Positions 58,416 through 64,000 of a DNA stretch of 64,000 nucleotides are shown piece after piece. Source of the stretch: Saturnia japonica (lineage: Eukaryota; Arthropoda; Insecta; Lepidoptera; Saturniidae); NCBI GenBank assembly GCA_033032175.1, contig CM065321.1, forward strand, positions 15,150,501 to 15,214,500, read 5' to 3'. A program made the position numbers and the translations under genes. The notes beneath the pieces were generated by a model. The model had not been told where the DNA came from. It searched no databases and was given only the letters and a program-made list of their open reading frames with translations. Numbering within the stretch: position 1 is the first letter of the stretch; every line of letters starts with the position of its first letter.

Positions 58416-58768
58416 CTATAATTTAAAAGAAACAATAGTTTTGTTTGTTTTATCAAAAATATACAGCTAAAATCATTAAAAACCAAGAGCAAATTCACCA
58501 TTTATCAACTTCGATCCCATACTAAATTCTAGTTCCTGATTGGCCGAAATGGAGACTGCCATGTTAGAAATCAACACACTAGGAGAATGCCGCTTTTGAA
58601 AATTACCTTAAAGTTTAAAGTGGTTTTTAATAGGAAGATTACCGTTTCTGTAAGAAAGTTCTTCTTCTTCTTCTTCTTCCTAACTTGGCAACCAGTCCTC
58701 TTTAATGAAGATCATTACTGCCATTATCGAGTGAATTATATTGTCATGTGTTATGACGATTCAGTATC

Positions 58769-58995
58769 CTAACAAGATGGTGGCTCCCTTGTTAGAACTT
58801 TCTAGGAAGTTCTTGTGGGATCTCGGAATGAATGCTTTCAGCTTATATTTATAATACACCTCACTTATGCACAAAAACCAAACAATATCAAGCAAAACGC
58901 CACCAATATTTCATAATATAGGGTTGAAAACCTAAGTAAATGAATTAAAAATAAAAATCACAACATGTCACTTCAAGATCCCGCCAAAACCCCCT
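58769..58995 (+). repeat. Hairpin-headed dispersed repeat nested in the transposon
   Basis: Begins with stem CTAACAAG...CTTGTTAG around ATGGTGGCTCC and continues through CACTTATGCACAAAAACC to CCCGCCAAAAC. A full second copy is at 47468-47705 and a diverged one at about 36708-36860. No coding capacity; family unknown, perhaps a small Helitron-type or SINE-like unit. Confidence 0.6.
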
Positions 58996-59106
58996 GTAAG
59001 AAAGTTATTATTCAAGATGAAAACTTTGATAAAAGACAATATTTTGGCATTGATAACTTATTTTTGGCCAAATGTGGAGATTGCCTTTTTTGATAATATA
59101 CGACTC

Positions 59107-59570
59107 AATTATAATGGTCTCTAAATCTATCTGATAACAATATACTTGTAAAGGATAAATATTATTTGTGTGAAAATGATATAAATTAATATAGTAATTG
59201 CAGAACAAATATCAGATATGTAAAAATCTGGATAATTTTAAAATAAGGATATTTTACTAAAACACCTAATTTTATTTATTAGGTAATTTTCTGGCAACTC
59301 TACATTCAGGTTATAATGCCACCTAGCGGCGTGAAACAGAGCCGAGAATCATTCAAGTTTCATTGCGTTTTACTCCTTTTAATTGGAAAAATGTATTCAT
59401 ATTATAATAACTTCGTTTAATTTTTCTTAAAAATAATTGCTGTTTTAATAAAGAACTCACAGTTTTTTATATATTTAGTTTTACTCAATGTATATTTAAA
59501 AATGTGTTGTTGACAACTTCCTTTTTCCATTACTTTTTTAAGATAGCGGAAGTGGTTGGTCCGCCATAAT
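59107..59570. other. Upstream region of the Hrb27C-like gene
   Basis: AT-rich sequence between the transposon and the likely 5' UTR (about 59570-59647, GGTTGGTCCGCC...CCGGTGCCAACC). No clear TATA box. Promoter assignment is by position. Confidence 0.35.
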
Positions 59571-59647
59571 CATTCGTGTGGGTCTGTGCTTGTGTGGTTT
59601 GGGTGTCTTTACCGGTGCCAACCATTATTTTTAATTAGTAGTAAGTT

Positions 59648-59685
59648 ATGCGTATGAATCCAGACATGGACGATGATGAGAAGGG
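59648..59685 (+). CDS. Hrb27C: Hrb27C-like coding exon 1
   Basis: 38 nt; starts at ATG 59648 and ends AAG GG|GTGAGT. The acidic MDDDEKG directly before the RRM is like the start of Drosophila Hrb27C. A second in-frame ATG lies two codons on. The preceding 80 bases (from about 59570) are relatively GC-rich and are the likely 5' UTR. Confidence 0.82.
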
Positions 59686-62435
59686 GTGAGTTTGTTTAAT
59701 AATATTTCCCGAAATCTTAATGACCATGTTTTGTGATATGCCAACTATAATAGGTCAATCTGGCGTGTTCGCTTGGTGTGTCGCATTTCACGGATAACCA
59801 GCAAGGCTTACAAGATATCGTAATGTGATGTTTAAACTGTATCGGATTGTGTAGTTACTAGTAATGATTCTATTTCCTATATCAAATGCTTATCTATTAA
59901 GTTAAAAGCTATGAAGTGAAACTTTTACTTCATGCCGGGTAGCGGGCACCGACCCCAAGCCTCGACATACGAGTTGCGTGGTGCGATCATGGCAGCTATA
60001 ACTTCCCCATGATATTTGACAAAGATATACACATTATCCAACTAAAATTTGCATACAAACTATTTATATAACTGTAAATGAGCAGAAAAGCCGTGATGGA
60101 TTATCATACATACTGTAGAAAAATTAACATTTCTGTGACTAATCATTACTTTCTCTTATCTTTGATTTCGTCTTATAGATTCGCGATATTATGTTTTGCG
60201 TTAAAACTTAGAATTTAGAAGAATGTTTTGCAAATGAGGTTATTAGATCAATGTTCGAAGTGCCGCGTAGCTCGGTCTCGATTGCCTACCTACAAGACGC
60301 GAAAGGTGCTGATTCATTTGCATATGGTAACATACGTTGCAGAGTTATTTTCCCAAACGTTAGTGGTGTAATATCCATAACGTCGTCGCATGTTACTTTC
60401 GCGCGTTGGTTTGTCGTTCCGTACGCTTCATGGCTTATTTTCATATAACTACCATGAAAAATTCATTCATGCGGTCATAGAAGGGCTTATGCGTGTGTCC
60501 TTTTCTGTTATCATATTGATTTCAACTACGATACATTTAACGTGATTGATGATAATCAACATGATTCAACTTAGACAGATATCTATCTGCCTATTAGACA
60601 GTTGGTGTTAATTTTGATAATAATAGTTTATAATTGAGGTTATGACATTTGCAGGAAATATGATGTATCAATAAAGACCATGATACACTTGCGGCTCAGA
60701 AAATATTTAATCCATTTTGAATTTTATTTTACCTATCATAGAGTATAAAAATGATCTAACTCATATTATGCACAAAAATTACACAAACTTAACCTTGTGT
60801 GTTAGGTTGATAAAATATGTATTACAAAGTTAAAAAGAAAATAACTTGGTCATGATTAAAAAGGCCACTAGAAGGTCGAAAGCTCTGGTGGATTGAACTT
60901 ATAGTACATGTTAAAAATCTCCATGTCACTAAAGTGAATGTCACTTTCACTTTGTAATTGTGCTTAGCAAGCTGCTTCTTACTGTGCTGAATATAATGAG
61001 ATTGTTTGTATGGCATCTTCTGAAAATTATTTCCACAGTATAAAGATTAGATAAATTATTTATTAATGATTAAAAAATATTGCAAGAATTTTTATTTCTG
61101 GTGTTAGTTTGTTTACCTATAAATTATTGATAATAATGAGCCATATTCAAAGATATTAATTATTCTTTAAATATATTGAATGTTTGTTATCTAACTAGGA
61201 TTTCTTTTGCCATGAGATAGCAATTGTCTGACAGACGACTTGTGGCCTCAATCTGAACTTAAACTTTGTACATTTGTTTTAGTAAACCATTCCTTGCTCC
61301 AATTTTTTTCTTTATCAGTGTAAATATAACTTGGTTTATTATTTAAGTATCCCTTTAATATGTATATATATATATACATATGTATGTATGTATGTTAACA
61401 TTTATTTAACATAGCAACAGTACTTTATAGTTGTTTTTTTACAGTGTTGTTTTTAAAAATGCTTATGAAAGTGATCTGGGTCATGTAACTTAATGTGTCT
61501 CATTTATACAAATTTTTCTTTTTTTTTTTTTAATTATATTCAATGAAATGTACTTCATTAATTTAATTTTCAATTAGACTATTGTTTATAAACCCAATGA
61601 CGTTTTTATTAATAGACTCATAATATAGTCTCACTAAAAGCAATTTGAAAATGTTACAAATTTTGTTACCAGCATGTTGAAAACATAAGGGATAGAAAAA
61701 ATCACAGCCTAATGCTGAACTCTGTTGTTTAAAAAAATTGTATTTTTCTTAATGGTTGCCATGGGTTTCAAGTTGAAAGTGAACAGAGGGCAATTGCCCA
61801 CCATCAACAATTGTAAAGAGCGTCAATTCCATATCTACTTATAAAATATGATTTTATAAACCACGTTTTTTTTTGTACACTACTACACTTAAGAGATATG
61901 ACATACCAATAAAATATAAACTTTAAAATAGCTGTCCTAAAAAGTATGCATTTTTGATTTGTCAGCATAGTATGTTTCAATCATTATATGGAATTGTATA
62001 CAGCTCATTTTATAGTAAGTGTATAGAGGAGAAATCAGATATTTGCAACATGGAAGAATGGAGCACCTGTGCATAGACTGTTTTCTCTTTTACGGGTGTT
62101 ATATAAGATGTTATCCAGACTGTCCATGGCTGGCTAAATTCAATTGTATCCAGCTATATTCAATTTTCCCTAATGTTGGTTATGTAGACATTTCCATCAA
62201 GTATTGATTGTAAATTATTATTGTAAAACAGAAAACTGTTCGTTGGAGGTTTGTCATGGGAGACATCGCAAGAGAATTTGCAGCGCTATTTTTCGCGTTA
62301 CGGTGACGTCATCGACTGCGTGGTCATGAAGAACAGTGAGTCTGGACGTTCGAGAGGTTTCGGTTTCGTCACCTTCGCTGAGCCATCGCTAGTGAACGTT
62401 GTGCTGCAAAATGGGCCTCATCAACTTGATGGCAG
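59648..62435 (+). CDS. Hrb27C: Hrb27C/hrp48-type hnRNP (two-RRM RNA-binding protein), 5' part, runs off the window
   Basis: Nuclear/cytoplasmic RNA-binding protein of the hnRNP A/B class; the Drosophila orthologue controls splicing and mRNA localisation and translation. Coding exon 1 is 59648-59685 (MRMNPDMDDDEKG, phase 2 donor GTGAGTTT). Coding exon 2 is 62232-62435, encoding the first RRM from RNP2 (KLFVGGLSW) through RNP1 (SRGFGFVTF) to QLDGR, leaving in phase 2 before GTAAGAGA. The RRM sequence, especially the GDVIDCVVMKNSESGRSRGF block, is the closest remembered match to Hrb27C rather than Musashi or DAZAP1. RRM2 and the Gly/Asn-rich tail must lie beyond 64000; nothing matching them is seen in 62436-64000. 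Confidence 0.88.
62232..62435 (+). CDS. Hrb27C: Hrb27C-like coding exon 2 (RRM1)
   Basis: 204 nt. RNP2 LFVGGL and RNP1 RGFGFVTF are both intact, so the RNA-binding surface is complete. Acceptor TTGTAAAACAG, donor GTAAGAGA. Confidence 0.92.
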
Positions 62436-64000
62436 GTAAGAGATTAGCTTTCTGCTACCTCCTTTTTTAATAGAAAGAATCATGAGCCAAAGTATTAAAA
62501 AAAAATCAGCCTGTATGATAAATTGTTTCCTCCTATAGCTCCACAACCCCTGGTCATTGGGTGAGAGGTCATTCAAAGAAAGTCATTTTTCAGTATGCAC
62601 TTCTGAATGTTTATGCTGATTACAAATTAGAAAGTGAAATGTTTAAGAGCGAATAAATACTTACAGCAAAGTTCAATATTAAACTATCACTTTTTAATTA
62701 AACTAGAGAAGTCTATAAAGAGCATCTTTGATTGAATATTCATAGAAAATTGCTTAATGATTATAATCAATTTGATAAGTAATCTCCTGAGTATACATTA
62801 TTATACTTAGGAATATTACAATTTTTTAGAGTGTTTTATATCTTACTTAGAGATATATTGATTGACTTACAGTATTTAGGTATAGGATAATGGATTTTAC
62901 GTGTGGAAAACGTTATTTTACTAGCTAGTAGGTGATAAAATTAATATTATATGTTTATCGAAATTAAATGGTTAGGAATGCTTAGGAGACGAAGAAACTT
63001 CTGCATTTTTATATTTTGTTTATAGGAGAAAATGGCTAATAATATTCTTATTCCGTAAGATTATTGGGATAGGTGAAAGGGTGAAGTGCATTTTTACATT
63101 TCAGATTTTCCTTACAGGATTTTTTTTAACCTTAAAAGTTATTCTGTGTTTATAATATGTATGTTTAATGATTTGATCAATATAAAAGTAAATCGCGATC
63201 TTAATATTGGAAAATATAAAGATAATAAAAAAATATTGAGCAACTCCTGTGACCCAGTTATAAATATAGAAATAAAGCCGACCCACCTTCATGCAAATAA
63301 ATTGAATTTGCCGAATCGGTGATTTTAATTGCCTTATTTTACATTCTTAATCTTTAATTACTTTTAGATTTACATCAAACTGGTTTGGAAAAAAATATTG
63401 TCATAAATGCGAAACTATTATGGGTTAGTACGGGTCGTGGGGTCTCGAATAATTCTACTAAAGAGTTACCATCTCTACAGAAAAGTACGAAAATAATTCT
63501 TAGATTTAAATTCAAGTCATGTTAATAAATACTTTTTCCAATTTAATGAAATATGTGGTTTTTTTTTAACTGTTGTATTTACATAGTTATTAATACGTGC
63601 CAGTGATTATTTGAAATTGAGATTATTTTCATTTACTTCGTGACCATATTTTTTAGCGCGGAACTGCGGTTCTGGTGAAACATTGCATTTGTTGTTTTAT
63701 AATCTTAATAAATTTTTTGGTTATTTTACTTTAATTAGTAAGATATTAAAATTGTTTTCTTAGCATTTTGTTATTGTTTCCTTAGTTTTCAATCATTCCA
63801 GTCACCTACTTGCACTGGTTTATTATACACAAAAGTGCAATAATTCCATTAATTGTCTTGTAGTTAATGCAAATGCATCAATTAAATCTATGTAGGAATA
63901 CAAAAGAGTTGAGAAGCGAACAAAAAGCTAGAAAGACAACTCCATGAACGCTAGCCAAGCAACAGCTGCGTAATTAGTACAAAACCATTTTTAGGTTTTT
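62436..64000 (+). other. Hrb27C: Hrb27C-like intron 2, open at the window edge
   Basis: AT-rich, no RRM2 signature in any frame on the plus strand, no recognised repeat. The first intron (59686-62231) is likewise noncoding, with a (TA)/(TATG) microsatellite at about 61360-61395. Confidence 0.5.

Larger units (their letters stand above)
55601..59106 (-). mobile_element. 3.5-kb DNA transposon with 32-bp TIRs carrying an uncharacterised spliced transposase-like gene
   Basis: The left end (55601-55632) and the reverse complement of the right end (59075-59106) agree at 28 of 32 bases, both starting GAGTCGTATA. The element is flanked by AATT on both sides (55597-55600, 59107-59110); because the target is palindromic, an 8-bp ATTATAAT duplication (55592-55599, 59108-59115) is an equally valid reading. 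GGAGAYTGCCG motifs are repeated inside both ends. The only substantial gene inside is the minus-strand protein at 56188-58415, so I infer that it is the transposase. A younger repeat is nested at about 58769-58995. 4-bp palindromic duplications recall Sola-type elements, but I cannot confirm the superfamily. Confidence 0.8.

Noticed and set aside
60251..60448. 65-codon frame in intron 1 of the Hrb27C-like gene as an extra exon
   Set aside because: No consensus splice sites in matching phase and no similarity to hnRNP N-termini; exon 1 joins exon 2 directly in phase.

Overview
This is a eukaryotic, almost certainly insect and most likely lepidopteran, nuclear window. The reasons are AT-rich introns, spliced genes whose products resemble insect orthologues, tRNA-derived SINEs, RTE and jockey-type LINE debris, cecropia-like mariners, and hAT and Tc1/mariner remnants of the kind that crowd moth and butterfly genomes. 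I cannot name the species. There are no bacterial operons and no CRISPR arrays.

Three host genes are supported. (1) An importin-11 (IPO11/Ranbp11) orthologue is on the minus strand. I could join 16 coding exons from the ATG at 44219 to the TGA at 17517, with every exon phase closing, giving about 1006 codons. (2) Head-to-head with it on the plus strand is a compact arrestin-domain (alpha-arrestin-like) gene with 6 coding exons (45973-50300) and 299 codons, which ends right after the arrestin C domain. (3) At the right edge the first two coding exons (59648-59685 and 62232-62435) of an Hrb27C/hrp48-type two-RRM hnRNP run out of the window on the plus strand.

The layout is as follows. 1-17.4 kb is gene-free repeat country: SINEs, an RTE 3' end, a mariner, a hAT MITE, a snap-back MITE inside a SINE, and AT-rich unique DNA. 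17.5-44.2 kb is IPO11, whose introns hold a non-autonomous hAT with a perfect 8-bp target duplication, a hAT remnant with a hATC-like domain, two degenerate Tc1/mariner transposase genes, a truncated mariner, LINE tails, SINEs and a minisatellite. 44.2-46 kb is the shared upstream region of the two divergent genes. 46-50.3 kb is the arrestin gene. 50.3-59.6 kb is intergenic and holds the two most interesting objects: a Gag-only jockey-like LINE (50624-53952) with an intact 666-codon ORF1, a 12-bp target-site duplication and no reverse transcriptase, and a 3.5-kb element (55601-59106) with 32-bp terminal inverted repeats and repeated GGAGACTGCC motifs. The latter carries a spliced gene for a poorly characterised protein with an RNase-H-like motif pattern, interrupted by one in-frame TAG. 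I propose this protein is the transposase of that element. 59.6-64 kb is the 5' part of the hnRNP gene and its long introns.

All similarity statements come from reading translations and from memory of the families; no database search was run. Splice sites were placed by GT/AG consensus, phase closure and remembered homology.
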